Positions 1-12,627 of a stretch of DNA of 64,000 nt are shown piece by piece. Position 1 is the first letter of the stretch; each line of letters starts with the position of its first letter. The notes beneath the pieces are model-generated. The model worked only from the letters and a program-made list of their open reading frames with translations. It did no database searches and was not told where the DNA came from. Made by a program: the position numbers and the translations under genes. Location of the stretch: NCBI GenBank assembly GCA_039602395.1, contig JBCNJP010000027.1, forward strand, positions 38,449,841 to 38,513,840. Direction: 5' to 3'. This DNA comes from Deinandra increscens subsp. villosa. Taxonomy: Eukaryota > Streptophyta > Magnoliopsida > Asterales > Asteraceae.

Positions 1-920
1 CTGCCCAAATTGACTAAACGATATTGAAATAAGATTAATTAATATAAAATAATCCGGAGGGTATGGGGACTTGAATTTTGGTATGATAACATGTTTATAT
101 ATATAATAAGTATATATGAAGTTAAAATGGTTAAATGATAAAGTATTGAAAATACCGAGTTAATCGGATATTAGAAGTTCGCGCGGACCGGAAGGGTAGA
201 CACCTGTACACTGGGGTTTCTGGCAAAAGCGGGGGTGTCGCCATCCCATCTGGGCAATGGCATCCCAACACTGGGCGATCCCGGAGTGAGTGTCTACTTA
301 TAGGAATGCGCGTCTTCATAATTATCAATAAAAAGAAGATAATATACCTATAGGGGTATTTTGGTCATTTTGACCTTAATAGAAGTAAACATTAATAATT
401 AGATATTATTAAGATAATATAAGAGATAAATAAACATAGGATATGTTTATAATGTTAAACCTTGCGTTAATGCCATACGATACGCGAATTAGGTTAACCG
501 AAGGATTCTGTCGGAGTTTAACGAGTAAAGAGATAAGGTGAGTTCTATGAGCCCACTTTTAAATGTTTTAAACGCTTTAATATTTTCGGGCTGATATACA
601 TACAATGTTCAACTGTTTACCTAAAAAGTATTTGAGTTAAATGCTTTTATCTGAAAGTTTGATTATCGTAACTGAGGAATTGATGAACTGTTTGAAGTAA
701 TACGTGTTATGATATGAAGGTGCTTATGAATCATTATACGTGTTAGTATTGTATATGAAATGATGATAATAGAATAATGCATATGAAATGATTATTAGGG
801 TTATGTGCTATATTTGCTTTGAAACTAGGTATCCAAATGATAAGGGTTTGTTAATAAACGCACCAGTGAGAATGTATGATTATATGAGAACAGGTGGTGC
901 ATTTGCTATATTATTATGTG

Positions 921-1018
921 GTGGATACGCCGCTGGTACATCCTGTATACAAGCATGGTAGTATAGTTACCCGGTATATCGAAGTGTGGAGGATACGCTG
1001 CTGGTACATCCTGTATAC
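921..1018 (+). repeat. 30-bp direct repeat inside the first LTR
   Basis: Two near-identical 30-bp units (921-950 and 989-1018), both containing 'gctggtacatcctgtatac', separated by 38 bp. They are part of the LTR-like sequence and have no coding potential. Confidence 0.7.
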
Positions 1019-1193
1019 ATACACCTAGGTAAATTGGGGAATGTTCCTTTGTTGCAGTATATGAGTACATTATCATGTTTATTAGCACACCTAAGTCATT
1101 TAGATATCTAGCTAGGGGCGGGTAGTAGTACTGTGGTGGTTAAGGAGATGTTCAATAGAATAGAACGTCTTCAGAGTTAAGGTCACGAGAACA

Positions 1194-1345
1194 GTTGTCG
1201 GTAATGAGGTTGGGGGCTTTCAGATAAAGTCACCTGAGCAGTGTTCGAGACTGGAAGGACGGAATGCAGAATGGTTGTCGGTACTGAGGTTGGGGGCTTC
1301 CAGATGAAGTCACCTGAGCAGTATTCAAAACTAGAAGGTATAGAG
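1194..1345 (+). repeat. 80-bp tandem duplication inside the first LTR
   Basis: Two consecutive units with a period of 80 bp start at 1194 and 1274, each beginning 'gttgtcggta' and containing 'gaggttgggggct' and 'agtcacctgagcagt'. They differ at several positions, so the duplication is not brand new. Confidence 0.75.
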
Positions 1346-1869
1346 GATATGAAATTCAGGTCATAGGAGCTAAAGGTTAAAGATGTAAATGTTCCTAGAG
1401 AAACGTGTCTGATTATGATGTTATGTGTTGCAACTGTGTTATGTGTTACACTTGATATATGATTGTAAAACGAGATTTTGCAGGTTCAAAGGTTTTAACC
1501 TCACGAACGAGGTAATGTTTTTAAAATGTAGAACTCACCAGCGTAAGCTGACCTTTTCCCAAAAACATATGTATGTCAGGTTTAGGTAAGACGTCTGGAA
1601 GCAAGGGCGGAGCCCTCGTGATAAGAGACTGATCGGGCAAGCTATTAAAGGAGCTGTTGGAGGTGCTGGCTTAGTGTAGATAAATAAAGACGGATATAGT
1701 TAGTCGCTATATAAATAGATTGTAAATTATCTCAGTTACTTTACGTACTTGGCTTTATAATAAATAAAAGTTTTAAATTTTCCGCTGCTTATCTCTATTG
1801 TGCCACGTGTTCATGAGTAAATCCGATGAGTGACCCCTCCTAGTGCCAAGTCTGGGAGTGGGCGTCACA

Positions 1870-2566
1870 AAAGTATTAGTGTATATGTATTAAAATATAT
1901 TATTTTAATAAAATATAATATATATGCAATAAAATATTAAGCTTAATATTAAAATTTAGTATTTAGATAATTACTAACCTTAATATAAAAAAAATTGTAT
2001 TTTAATAATTACTTATTAGATAATGATTTATTAAAAGTTTAAACTAAATAAACCCTAATATGGAGATTTAGTATTGATTAATTATTTATTAAAATTTTGA
2101 CTTAATCCAAAAATTTATGGTGATGACAAGTGTTCTTTTTTACTAATTAAAGTATGACAACTTTTTACACGGGTTAATTCAAAATTTTGTGATGATATCA
2201 AGTGTCTTTTTTTATTAATTAAATTATGACCAAACTTTTTGTTTATTATATAGTAAAGAGTATAGATAGATATAGATAGATGTAACTTAATAAACTATAT
2301 TATATATTAAATTAAGTAATTAAATAATTGGTTATTAAATAATTTAGAAAACAATAAATAAATAGAGGATATATATATCCAAAATTAGAAGATCCGCTTG
2401 TGAATATTTATTGGCGGGAAAATTGTTGAGGATGAATGTGGTGGTGCCACATGGCAAATTGTGGTGCCAAAAACTTTTCTTTTATTATATATATAGATAT
2501 AGATAGATAGATAGATATAGATATAGATATAGATAGATATATATATACTAACTACTTTAATTATTT
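1870..2566. other. AT-rich non-coding stretch with degenerate repeats and a TAGA microsatellite
   Basis: No gene is visible. A degenerate tandem duplication of about 70 bp lies at about 2104-2240; each half carries 'gatga' followed by 'caagtgt' and a T tract. A (TAGATA)n microsatellite occupies about 2486-2547. The segment at 2397-2480 contains a 'gtggtgcca' direct repeat. The microsatellite marks the left edge of the following LTR remnant. Confidence 0.6.
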
Positions 2567-2757
2567 CATAATTAAATTAATCCACAACATATTAATTATC
2601 TACGTTTTATAAATAAAACGTCCACCACGTTTATTATTAATTGTGAATATGTTAATTAAATTAACATTCTTGTTCGTTGCCTAAAGTGTAACCGTTTTGT
2701 ATCGGACCTCATTAGTTACGTTAATATTATCTGACGATCGGACATTATAATCCAACA
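2567..2757 (+). mobile_element. truncated 3' end of a Copia-type LTR
   Basis: About 190 bp that align closely with the last 210 bp of the solo LTR at 22295-23195. Both contain 'aaaacgtccaccacgtt', 'tttgtatcggacct' and 'acgttaatatta', and both end in CAACA/TAACA. The 5' part of the LTR is missing: homology stops at the microsatellite to the left. The sequence right of 2757 resumes inside the reverse-transcriptase pseudogene, so this LTR apparently inserted into or near its 3' end. Confidence 0.7.
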
Positions 2758-5000
2758 CCAGGGATCCAAATGTATCAAACGCAGATGAGATAAACATATG
2801 TTGATTCTCTGAGCAAACTTTCTCGTGTTTAGTGGCTTTGCTTGATTCCGCCTTCAGTATAGCTTGGCCAACAGCGAAGCCATTGTCCCTAAGCCCAACA
2901 AGAGGGAATACTCCTGTAAGGTCCACACACAATACGCATGTCACCCCCCCCCCCCCTGCGCGCCCATCCTAACACAAGGATGTCAGTTGGTCGTAGAGTA
3001 GACCTTCCTTCAAGCAGATCCGTCAGAAAGTTAACATGAGCTTCCTTTTTTAGCTGAGATCCCCCTGCCCGTTTGAGCACATCATAAAGAACATCTCTGA
3101 CCAAATCATGCCTGTATTAAAACCAGGTAACTCCTTGTAATGCAGCGCATGCTCAACGAATTTATCCAAACAAACCTTGCGGTAAACCAGGCATGGCTCA
3201 TCGATTGGAAACAAGGGGATCATTAATCGATACTTAAGGATAGCTCGATATTCCACTACATACATGCGCTGACCTAACCGTCAATGGGAATAACTGTCAG
3301 GAAATCTTGAGCATGAGGGGCTCGAAGACATTCCAACACAGCTTTTTGCCGAGAAGATACGACAAGCTTTTCTTCCAAAATCTGGACGACTTTACTGAAT
3401 AGGGCACTCGCCAAAGCATTCTGGGCTTTAGGAGGGGGGGGGGGGTGTCCTTATTAGCGAACCCGCCAAGATCAAAATCAGGAAGGAGTTGCATAAATAA
3501 TCCAACGCACATCCATAATCAGAATCTAACCCAACAATACCACAATCCCGAAGAATATGGTCCTGTAAACTCCAAGATTGTGCCATTGAGGCCACAAAGG
3601 CGTATGTAGAAACATCTTCAGCCGAGTAGAGGCCTAAACCACCCAAACGAGTCGGGAGGGACGCCAACATCCATTAAAGGTCCTCGGAAAACGGACGTCC
3701 ACAAACCACAATATCCTCAATTGCTTCCTGGATGCCCTTTTTAAAAATAAAAAAAACTTCCCCAACAAACATAGGTTGACATGTTCGAAGTCCGAACAAC
3801 AACTTAGCAACCCCCATACATGAGCGAAGCAAGAGGAGCTCGCATTGAGGATCCCGTAAGCGAGGAAGACATCTCATTAAATCTACTGCACCGGCTGCTT
3901 TTTTCACCGCTAAACTACCGATGAAACCTGCATCCCGGCTAACAGCACACCCGAGTAGTTTCACACCCAACTCTGGCCTCCTAATCCTGCTAGGATACAC
4001 ACTCTCTTTCACCTTTACTCCATTGTATGATGTCCGAAAAACTTCAGTTTTTCGGACGTTAAGTTCAAGCCCCAAACATGGCCCCTCGGACCTAATGATA
4101 TCCAACGCTTTAGCCACTTCATAAGCGTCTCCAATAATCGTACCATCATCCAGGTACCAAGGGGTCCCCTTGCTGAACCCAAGTGGTAGACCAGATACAT
4201 TCATCTCCAACATATAACCTAGCTGGTTGCATATATAAAAAATTCACCCACATGGAGATGGATGGACAACGAGTGCGAACCTCGCGAAGAAGTGTTGTCC
4301 TATCAACTAGGTTGAAGGCATTAGAGAAATCAACTGTAAGCATAGCCAACGACCCATTCGAGTGATGTTCATTCAAAACCTGTTCGCGCTATCAGCATAG
4401 CTTCAGCCCCACTGGGAATTTCCACCCAAATTGAAAATCTCCGAGATATTTAGCTATCTCATTCCCGACACCCATCATGGCCGCCTTAGAGACAAGCCTC
4501 CTCCAAATTGCTCTTACAGCAATGGGCCTAATCCTATTGTCTGGTTTAAGGAGGGCGTTAGAGGGGCAGATGCCACAAACTCTGCTAAGACCGTGGGACA
4601 TCTCCCCCACTACCACAAATTGACCACATCCGAGATAGCCCTAACCAACCCGACGGCTAACACAGATCCCTCCCCACAGGAAGAGTCTAAAATGTGTTGG
4701 GCCCTCAACCCACCCCTCCCATAAGAAGTTCCTTTAGCAAAAAATTTAATGCATTGAAGCACACTCAACGTCCACAACCAATGGGGGCTCCGATAGTAAG
4801 GACTCAGGAAAAACTAGTGGGGGCAGGATGGGATGTTTAGCCACTAACGCTTTCATAGTATCACCACCAAGGGGTGCAACTCCCGAAGAGCATAAAACTT
4901 TAACAGCGACAGTAAAATGACCATCTGCATCTTTTCGTAAATGACCATATGCTTTCCTTAGAATTAACAGCTCCATGTTTGTCCCCCTCATGGTGTGAGC
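2758..5000 (-). pseudogene. reverse-transcriptase pseudogene (non-LTR-type plant RT protein)
   Basis: Read right to left on the - strand, consecutive fragments in changing frames match one protein. They run from an N-terminal part (4991-4746), through 'RPIAVRAIWRRLVSK' (4616-4392) and 'LTVDFSNAFNLVDR...QQGDPL' (4376-4146), to the catalytic-core segment 'WYLDDGTIIGD' (4213-3674; YLDD is the polymerase motif), then 'DPQCELLLLRSCMGVAKL'. The C-terminal part ends with 'FDTFG' at about 2770, where a Copia-type LTR end abuts. I recognise this as a repeat-encoded RT found in many plant genomes; the exact retroelement class is uncertain. Frameshifts, stops and two G/C homopolymers (2944-2956, 3434-3445) break it. 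It cannot make a full product. Confidence 0.8.
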
Positions 5001-5598
5001 TCATCTCAGAGGGTTGTTGCAAAAGCGACATAATTAGATCAGTGGAACCACTCCCATCTCCTTAAGCAGCCAAGACCCGCTGAATAAAAAGTCAAAAAAA
5101 AAATCTTTAACACCACATCATCATACCATGTATACCACACTTGGTGTTAAAAAATGGTTTTATCCAGTCAACTATCACGTGACATGATAACACTATTAGA
5201 ATATATATTATTATATTCTAATAAAAATACTATTTTTCACATATCAAACTATACCACATCCTCTTACAATAATAAAATTAGGAATAATTAATTGCGGTTA
5301 TCTTTGTTTGGATGAGTGAAGCGTGAAGAGTTGTAGTCTGGAACGTAACGTGGTGAATCCTGGGCCATGGAAGACGTCAGCTTCACCCAACATTTGTTTA
5401 AACGCCACGCTTTACTTGGCTACACGCCATCCTCTTAGACTTTGTAGGTAGTTATGTCAAAGTTTCAACCAATTTTTTTCTTCCTTCTTTCCTTCCCACA
5501 TTTACATTACATTTATTCACTCAGCAGCAGAAGGGTGTGTTCTTGGTGTTCCTTTTAAATTGAATTGAATTGAATTGATCATCATCCCCAATACATAC
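5001..5598 (+). promoter_or_regulatory. upstream region of the STAY-GREEN gene
   Basis: Non-coding. It contains a G-box CACGTG at 5176-5181 and a GACGTC bZIP-type core at 5373-5378. A short GAATT/AATTGA repeat at about 5558-5578 lies just upstream of the ATG. G-box and related elements bind bZIP and bHLH factors, which are known regulators of senescence genes, so a role here is plausible. It is inferred from position only; no TATA box was firmly identified. The left part (5100-5300) is AT-rich. Confidence 0.35.
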
Positions 5599-8484
5599 AT
5601 GGCGGCTTCTTTGATCCTTCCCACTCAAAAAACCCCTCTACCCTCCTCTTCATTTCTGCATCATCATCAAAACCCCCCTCCTCTTTTTCTCACCACCAAC
5701 AACAAAAGACGAAGAAAGTCTCAGGCTCAAGTTCCTGTAAGTAATTAATAAATTCATCAATCAAATCGATCTTTTTCTTTCAATCGCTAATCTCTGCAGG
5801 TTCTCATCGGTGGGTTTCTTTCTTTTTGTTTGTTTGTTTACAATGATTGAATAAATTAATTAGGTGGTTGCAAGATTATTTGGGCCTTCCATCTTTGAAG
5901 CTTCAAAATTGAAGGTTTTGTTTCTAGGCGTTGATGAGAAGAAGCATCCTGGGAAGCTTCCAAGAACATATACGCTTACCCACAGTGATATCACTTCCAA
6001 GTTGACTCTCGCAATCTCTCAAACCATCAACAATTCGCAGGTCCGTCCCTAATTTCATTCTTCCTTGTTGTTCTAGAAACACCCACCCACCAGATCAGAT
6101 GAATGAATTATATATATATATATATATTATGAATCATCCCCTTTCCTTCCTTCCTTCCTTCCTTGAGTAGTCAGTAAGTCATATTTGAATTCTCTTTTAT
6201 GTATGTCTTAGAATAAATTCTAGCTCTACTTTAATTAGTTAGTTAGCTTCACGTGATACAGAGATCTCTCTCAAAGAAACCCCTGGGCCTGGCAGAAAAC
6301 AAAGTACCAAAAACAACAAGTAGCAGCTAGGTAGCTAGTATCAAGCTAACCAGACAGATAGATAAAGGGTGCAGAAGTAAGGCATAATAGTTCCTATGTA
6401 TCTCTTGACTTGAGCATATAGAAAAGAACCGTATGTATGCGTAAAAGGTTAAAGATCAGTATCATGAACACGTAGAAAGAATTGTGCGACATAAAGTCCC
6501 TAAGGCTAAAGTACGTAAAATTAAACGCCCCCTAAGACTAAAGACACTTCTACGACTACAAGCCACCTAATTAATACTATGTGCAAACTTATATATAGAG
6601 GATCTAGTCTCTACATCTATGACGACTAAGAGCAGCCTAGCTAATTAATGATGTACAAGCCAAACAACAAAAACTCCTTAACCTTTATCCTTAACCAGCT
6701 TTAATTAAGATAACATATTGTTTATCATCAGTATGAATGTTTGATACACTATAAACAGTAACAAAAAATGTTGGAGATGGATTATATAAAAGTTATTAAA
6801 AAAATTGTTGTTTTAGTTTAGTGTATCATATATTCATATGTGATTGCTAGTAGACATTATTTAATTTAAAAAAAGGTTATTAATACATCTTATGGATAAG
6901 ATAAAACTTAAGAGTAATGAAGCATTTTCGTCCATGTGATTCGGTCACTTTTTAGTCTTGACACTTCAATCCAAATTTGTAAATCTCACCCTTCTTGTCC
7001 ATGTGGTTTCAATATTGTTTGCCACTTGGCTCTGTGTCACTAACATTGTTAGAAACTCTGTTAACCTTAGGGGTATTTATATCCATTCAGTTTCGGTACA
7101 GTCTGCTAATATATATATGCCTCTCTCATGTAATGATAAAAGAGATTAAACCACATGAAAGGCGAAAATGATACTTCACTCTAAAACTTATCTCCAGATT
7201 TTCACTTTCTTCCCAACAACTAAATAGGTGCTTGATTAACAACTATCAATTTGGTAAATGGATGTGTATTGATTAAAACAAAGTCAAATCAATCATTCTT
7301 CAAGTAAGTCTTAACATGTTGTTAAAAGAGCAAACCAAGTGCACTAGTCTCCCGAATGTGTGTGGCCGTGGGTGTCAGGTCATGTGGGCTTGTTGTATGC
7401 ATTACTACCTTACATTTCTGTGAGAGGCCGTTTTCACGACTAGAACTCATAACTTACAAGTCATGTGACAACAAAAGTTAAAAAATGTGGTTATTTCATA
7501 TAATTTTTTTATATTGCTAGTATGTTTTACTGGAAGTCATAATATATTTGCATTACAGTTGCAAGGTTGGTATAATAAATTATATAGAGATGAAGTGGTA
7601 GCAGAATGGAGGAAAGTGAAAGATAATATGTCTCTTCATGTTCATTGTCACATAAGCGGTGGCCATTTTCTTCTGGACTTGTGTGCTCGCCTCAGGTTCT
7701 TCATCTTCACCAAAGAACTTCCTCTGGTACGTACTTAATTAATTCATTAGTAATTCTTTTTACAGTCATTAACGCTTAGAATAGGGACCGTTGAGTGGGT
7801 CAAGCTCCAAAGAATAAGAGAGGGGAACACGATCTTTCTATTACTCATTCATGAAGATAATTTGCCTTTTATAGGCTTACAAAGGGGAGACGGAAACTAC
7901 TAACCTAAGCACTAACCCACTACTCAATCAAAGGAAAATGCATTAAAATGAAAGAACTTATAATAGCAGTAACCCACGATTACTTAAATGGTGTGTGCAT
8001 GCATTTAATGTTGCCCGTTACCCGCCACTTCATTGTAATTGCTGTTTTTATGATCTAAGAATAGATCAGAAAAAAAATTACATAAAAAAAAAGAGTTGAC
8101 CCGTATCAGCAACTCTTAAAAGCAAACATTCCCATTCATTAGGTATTGGAGGCATTTGCTCATGGAGATGGGAATTTGTTAAAGAACTACCCAGAGTTGC
8201 AAGAAGCTTCTGTTTGGGTGTACTTCCACTCAAACATTCAAGAATTCAACAGGGTTGAATGTTGGGGACCGCTTAAGGAGGCAGTGGGACCCTTGTCGAC
8301 ATCATTTTCGGGAAGTGGTGAAGGGGAATCAAGCAATTGGGAGGTACCTAAGCCATGCCTAGAAGCATGCTCTTGTTGTTTCCCACCAATGAGTTCAATA
8401 CCTTGGTCTCATGATGCTCTGAAGAATAAAGATGATGATGATGATGGTGGTGCCACCCATCAAGGGTTGCAACAAAAAGCTTGA
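5599..8484 (+). CDS. SGR: STAY-GREEN magnesium dechelatase, four exons
   Basis: Exons 5599-5736, 5864-6040, 7559-7726 and 8143-8484 all use GT-AG introns and phase-0 junctions and give 274 aa, close to the roughly 270 aa usual for the family. SGR/NYE1 proteins remove magnesium from chlorophyll a in the plastid and start chlorophyll breakdown in senescence and ripening. The first 45 residues are Ser/Pro/Lys/Arg-rich, as expected for a transit peptide. Core signatures are visible: 'VARLFGPSIFEASKLKVLF', 'LPRTYTLTHSDIT', 'LQGWYNKLYRDEVVAEW', 'LHVHCHISGGHFLLDL' and 'NYPELQEASVWVYFHSN'. The C-terminal cysteine-rich motif C-x3-C-x-C-C-F-P-x5-P is present, which favours SGR over the SGR-like branch. 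An Asp tract (DDDDD) lies near the C-terminus. Intron 2 is 1.5 kb and contains AT and TTCC microsatellites. No defect is seen. Confidence 0.95.
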
Positions 8485-9074
8485 TCAAGATTAATGCTTG
8501 CTGGAGTTTGTTTGTGTATAGATATAATCATGAATGATGAAGAAAATATGTAGCACTTTTGTATATAATATTTATTTTTATTTATTGATACCAGATCCAA
8601 ACTCTTTTTACTTAAGATTAGCGATATGATAGTTGGCCATTGTTCATGGTTTGGCTCTAATTGATTGATCATCTTTTATTTGGTGAAAAACAAGAGGTTT
8701 TTCGGTGAAGGATTTTTATGGAATTTGGAGGTGAACGCAAGTTCCATAGTGTATTTGACAATGAGTCTTGAGACAATCTTGGGTGAAGGATATGACAGTT
8801 TATACAACTATAAGCTTTATTTTCAGCCAAAAGGTGTTCAGGTGATGTGCAGTGTTAAACTCCAACGGTCAGAGTAAAGTCTTATGTTGGATAAGGCTAT
8901 TCATAGTTATTTGAAGGGGCTTCATTCACAAGGAGCTTAAGATAATGTAAATTATAGCCTAAGATAATGTAAATTTAAGAGCATATGTAAAATCCTTATG
9001 TGTTTGCTTTTTCATGAAGACGTGCATGCATTTAGGTTTTTTGTTTTTCTTTCACATATTAATATTTAAACTTG
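8485..9074. other. downstream region of STAY-GREEN
   Basis: It holds the presumed 3' UTR; AT-rich stretches follow the stop codon, but no single poly(A) signal stands out. A 70-codon open frame at 8665-8877 resembles nothing I recognise. A short direct repeat, 'taagataatgtaaatt', occurs at about 8939 and 8960. Confidence 0.5.
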
Positions 9075-9082
9075 GGTTGCAT

Positions 9083-10416
9083 TAGACATGCACAAGCCGG
9101 TTAAAAAACGTAACCGAAACTGGTTACTAACCGAAACCGGTTAGGATATTCTTGAAGAATAACCGGTTACTGACCTAACCGGTTCGGTTAGTAACCGGTT
9201 TCCGGTTTGGAAAACTGTGCCCGGTAGCAACTGGTTACAACCCGGTTCGAACCGGTTAGAAGACCGGTTATAAACCGGTTAACGAAAAAACTGGTTTTTT
9301 CGGTTACATTTTCAGCTCTTTTTTTCACAGCTCAAAACTTTCTGTGAAGGGGCTGTGTTTTTTTAAAAAAACCGTAAAATCCAACTTTTTTTTTTAAAAG
9401 TTCAAATTTTATTCATTGTCATAACATAACAAGCACACCAAACTTGAAAAACATAAAAAAAAAGAGTTTTTAAACCCATTACATCGAATTCGGAAAAACT
9501 TTAAAACATACTAAATTTAACTTGTTCTTCGGTTTTTTCTCCCCGGTTCCGTAGTCGTTTAACTTTATTCGTTTGAAGAGCCCGAGCTAGATGGACCGGA
9601 CCTCAAGTAGTAGTCCCAACCGGCTTCATCATCGGTCATTCCCGGGGTTAATCCACCCGCAACCTCCTCATCGTACAATTGGCCTTCATATTCCATCTCT
9701 CCTTCAATGCCTTCAAGTGTAGCAATGTTTTGAATCATCTCCGCCGCATCCAAGTAATCTTTCAAGCAAATCGACATCTCCACCGATGCCGGAGTTAGCC
9801 TTGTCCTCCTCACCGATATGACCCTGCCACTAACAGAAAAAGCGGACTCCGAAGCTACCGTGGAAGCTTGGACGCTTAGTAAATCTCGGGCCATGATGGA
9901 AAGCACGGGAAATTCTTTTTCCTTTCCTTTCCACCAAGCCAACAAATCAAAGTCTTTGAAACCGGCCATCCCAATCCCCGCTAGGAAATCGGTCCCCATA
10001 TACCTTCCGAGTTCGCTACTCGGAGTGTTACCCCTTGCCCTTTTAGCATTGTTGGTTGAAAACATGTTGGAAAAGGTTTACGTAACGATCCGAGCTACTA
10101 CTTGCACCCACACCCGCTTGATGTTGCCTCATAGACTCGTGTATGGTTGATGTTGTACCATACTTAGCAACATATGCATCATACAAGTTTGTGAGGTCTT
10201 TGTTAACCGGTTGCTCTAACCGGTTTGTAACCGGTTTTTCTAACCGGTTGCTCAAACCGGTTTCCTAACCGGTTTCTCCGTCGGGATGCCCTAACCGATC
10301 CCTAACCGGCGGTTAGGTTTGTAACCGAACCGGTTACGTTCTAACCGGTGACTCCTCTAACCGGTTCCGGTTTTTTTTGTAATCGGTTGCCTAACTGGGT
10401 TTTTTGCTCACGTCTA
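9083..10416 (-). mobile_element. internally deleted hAT transposon
   Basis: An exact 8-bp target duplication GGTTGCAT (9075-9082 and 10417-10424) flanks imperfect terminal inverted repeats starting TAGACATGCACAA on the left and TAGACGTGAGCAA on the right (reverse complement). Both subterminal regions, about 200 bp each, are packed with more than ten copies of ACCGGTT-type motifs, the sort of array hAT transposases bind. The interior keeps only the C-terminal part of a transposase, so at 1334 bp the element is non-autonomous. Confidence 0.93.
9565..10235 (-). pseudogene. hAT transposase C-terminal fragment (dimerisation domain)
   Basis: The main frame (10065-9565, 166 aa) contains 'DLLAWWKGKEKEFPVLS', 'ARDLLSVQASTVASESAFS' and 'GRVISVRRTRLTPASVE', the hallmark of the hAT C-terminal dimerisation domain found in RICESLEEPER-like transposases. 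It is followed by an acidic, Ser/Gly-rich tail. A preceding piece of the same protein (about 10235-10080) lies in another frame, so there is a one-base frameshift near 10070-10080. The N-terminal BED finger and most of the catalytic core are absent, deleted between the subterminal repeats. It is not functional as a transposase. Confidence 0.88.
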
Positions 10417-10844
10417 GGTTGCATATGAGAAAAATAAGATGGTAACGTCGGGATAAAATGAGCTTGTAGAAAGAATGAATGAAAATTGTAGCACCCGACT
10501 GCATCTTTTAATCAGTTATCTTATATAAAAAGTAGTCCCCGATTTCTTTTTAAAAAAAACGGATCCATTCATGACCATCAAAACCATTAGCATTCATAAA
10601 GTTATAAGTTTGCTATCTTAAAACATCATATCAGAGTACACAGTCGAATATCAAAATAGGACGACGCCATCTAATACGACCCATCTTTAGGTGTTCGGTT
10701 CATTCTTCAAAATACTCAACCTGGACCCGCTTGCACTTCATTCTTATTACCTGTCATCAATACTAGTAACGTATTAGTATTAATGGCATAATAATAACCA
10801 ATCAGCACGAAACATACTTTCTTTAAAAAACGACAGATTGCAAA

Positions 10845-10942
10845 ATTCGTAGGCTACCCTGATTTTCGTAGCCTACGAATCACCAACTCTGATGGGACAG
10901 ATTGCAAGATTCGTAGGCTGCCCTGATTCGTAGCCTACGAAT
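10845..10942. repeat. paired hairpins in the 3' LTR
   Basis: Two consecutive inverted repeats with the same stem: ATTCGTAGGCTA...TAGCCTACGAAT at 10845-10880 and ATTCGTAGGCT...AGCCTACGAAT at 10909-10942. Loops are about 12 nt. The same pair occurs in the other LTR. Confidence 0.85.
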
Positions 10943-11214
10943 CACAGATTCTGCCCCCTTCACACGAACTCTCATAAATCTCAATTTCCACCACTTCTTT
11001 AAATGTTATACAATCATTAATCATTCTATAAAGTGAACTTTGATTTCTATTCGCACTAAGTGTCAAATAACAAGTTAGAAAGTGTTAGAGAACATGTTCC
11101 AACCCATTTGACCCATTGCATACATCATAACATACCTCTTTTGGATGCACATACTTAGAACATGATTTTATTATCAACTAGGTATCTACCTTTATTTAGT
11201 AGCATCAAAAATTT

Positions 11215-11289
11215 CCATCTTACCCAAACGAGTCAAATTTCATCTTACCCAAACGGGTCAGATTCCATCTTACCCAAACGGGTCAGATT
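11215..11289. repeat. 25-bp tandem array (3 units) in the 3' LTR
   Basis: Three units of 'ccatcttacccaaacgggtc' plus five bases, with a few substitutions. The homologous array in the other LTR (18292-18441) has six units. Confidence 0.93.
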
Positions 11290-12627
11290 CTCATTCTACC
11301 TCTTGTTGCTTTCTAGGATGGTTACTCAAACCCATATTCTACCGAATCATTAACTATGCCATTCAATTCATTGCAAGTACAATACTAATAGAGTATGATC
11401 ACTCATGTTTAACATGAGGTCACTAAACATATCTAACGTTACCTCAAAGAGTTAAGTCTTGGCCTTCCCTTCGCGTTGGTGGCTTGAGCCTCCACCGTTT
11501 CACCTATATTACCATGGTTATTAGATAATCATGAACATCCACATTCTTGCAATACTAACGCGCACAATGTACCCATGTCAAGTGTTGGCACACTTGACTC
11601 CATTTTTCATTCAAGCACAAGCTACATATATAAGAAGACCAAAGTCTAAGCATTTCTATACTTTTATCATAAGCACATACACACTTTCGTATCACATAAC
11701 ACAATACTTCAATTTATGCAATAATTCATGCCTCAAACTTAATAAATCTTCACCTAGGCATTTAATCGAACACCTAGAGTGCATATATGATATTCCTACT
11801 TGTATGACATATTCCTTCATCCCATTCAACCCATCATTGATTATAGATGTATACTTTCATCAATTTCATGGACAATTACAAATCTTTCATAAGAATCAAG
11901 CTCTTATGATCTAGAAATCCAACCCAACCTCCCACTTATCAACAATTTTGATTCACATGTGATGGGTTTTAACCCCATTACCATCTTACTAACAATCATA
12001 AAAATATAAACATGCAGGGGCAAAATCATGCATCAATTAGACATACAAGTTCTTACATAGCATCCCTTAACATCAATTTGACCTATCTTTGATTTCTCAT
12101 AGAATCACCTAACATCAAACTCACTTACTTGATACAAGAACTCAGAGATTAGATGGTAAAATCGCAGCCTCAACCCCCTCTTATGCTCAATTTCGTTTTT
12201 CCCCAACGAGTTGCTTCCCAAAATCTAACTAATTTGAAGATTGAACCCTCAAGAACTTGTTTGGCTCTCACCCTCTTTCTCTGGTTCATAGAACACATCT
12301 GGGGATTATCCCCAGATTTTCTTTTCTATTGTTTTAATTAAAAGTTACACATTCAGCCCCTCCCCTTTTACTACTTAACCATTTTGTACCAAATCTTCAT
12401 ATTTACCCTTTTAAACCTTGATTTTTTCTAGTAAATACTATCTAGTCACAAACACACAACTTTAATGACTGGTTAATATTTTACTAAACCCGTCGGGGAT
12501 GTGGTTACTAACTACACATACCCGAACCTTCCCACACAAAACAAGACATTTCCAAATAAAAAATATCACATAAAGAATTTGAGACGTTACAACTCCACCT
12601 CCCTTAAAGGGAGTTTGGTCCCTGAAA

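Larger units (their letters stand above)
1..1869 (+). mobile_element. 3' part of a Ty3/gypsy-like LTR (solo LTR or LTR end)
   Basis: Non-coding stretch ending in a CA dinucleotide (GGGCGTCACA). Near 1530 it has an 'aactcaccagcgtaagctga' block that resembles a block in the same relative place of the gypsy LTR at 56294-58639 (near 58314), which suggests + orientation. No tRNA-complementary primer site follows 1869, so this is either a solo LTR or the 3' LTR of an element lying to the left. Its start lies outside the window. The only open frames are short and unsupported. Confidence 0.55.
10487..12591 (-). repeat. 3' LTR of the Ty3/gypsy element
   Basis: 2105 bp. It matches the other LTR closely along its length, with scattered substitutions and small indels. 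It contains three copies of a 25-bp tandem unit where the other LTR has six, which accounts for the 75-bp length difference. The adjacent internal sequence reads on the - strand as a purine-rich tract (about 12592-12610, AAGGGAGGTGGAG) suited to priming plus-strand synthesis. Confidence 0.93.

Noticed and set aside
8665..8877. 70-codon open frame downstream of STAY-GREEN
   Set aside because: No start context, homology or neighbouring signals; consistent with chance in AT-rich sequence.
10845..10942. CRISPR-like direct repeats
   Set aside because: Only two hairpins within a plant LTR, duplicated because LTRs are duplicated; no spacers or cas genes, and the genome is eukaryotic.
11162..12341. 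Open frames inside the gypsy LTR
   Set aside because: They overlap tandem repeats, recur in altered form in the second LTR and are not conserved; LTRs are not expected to code.
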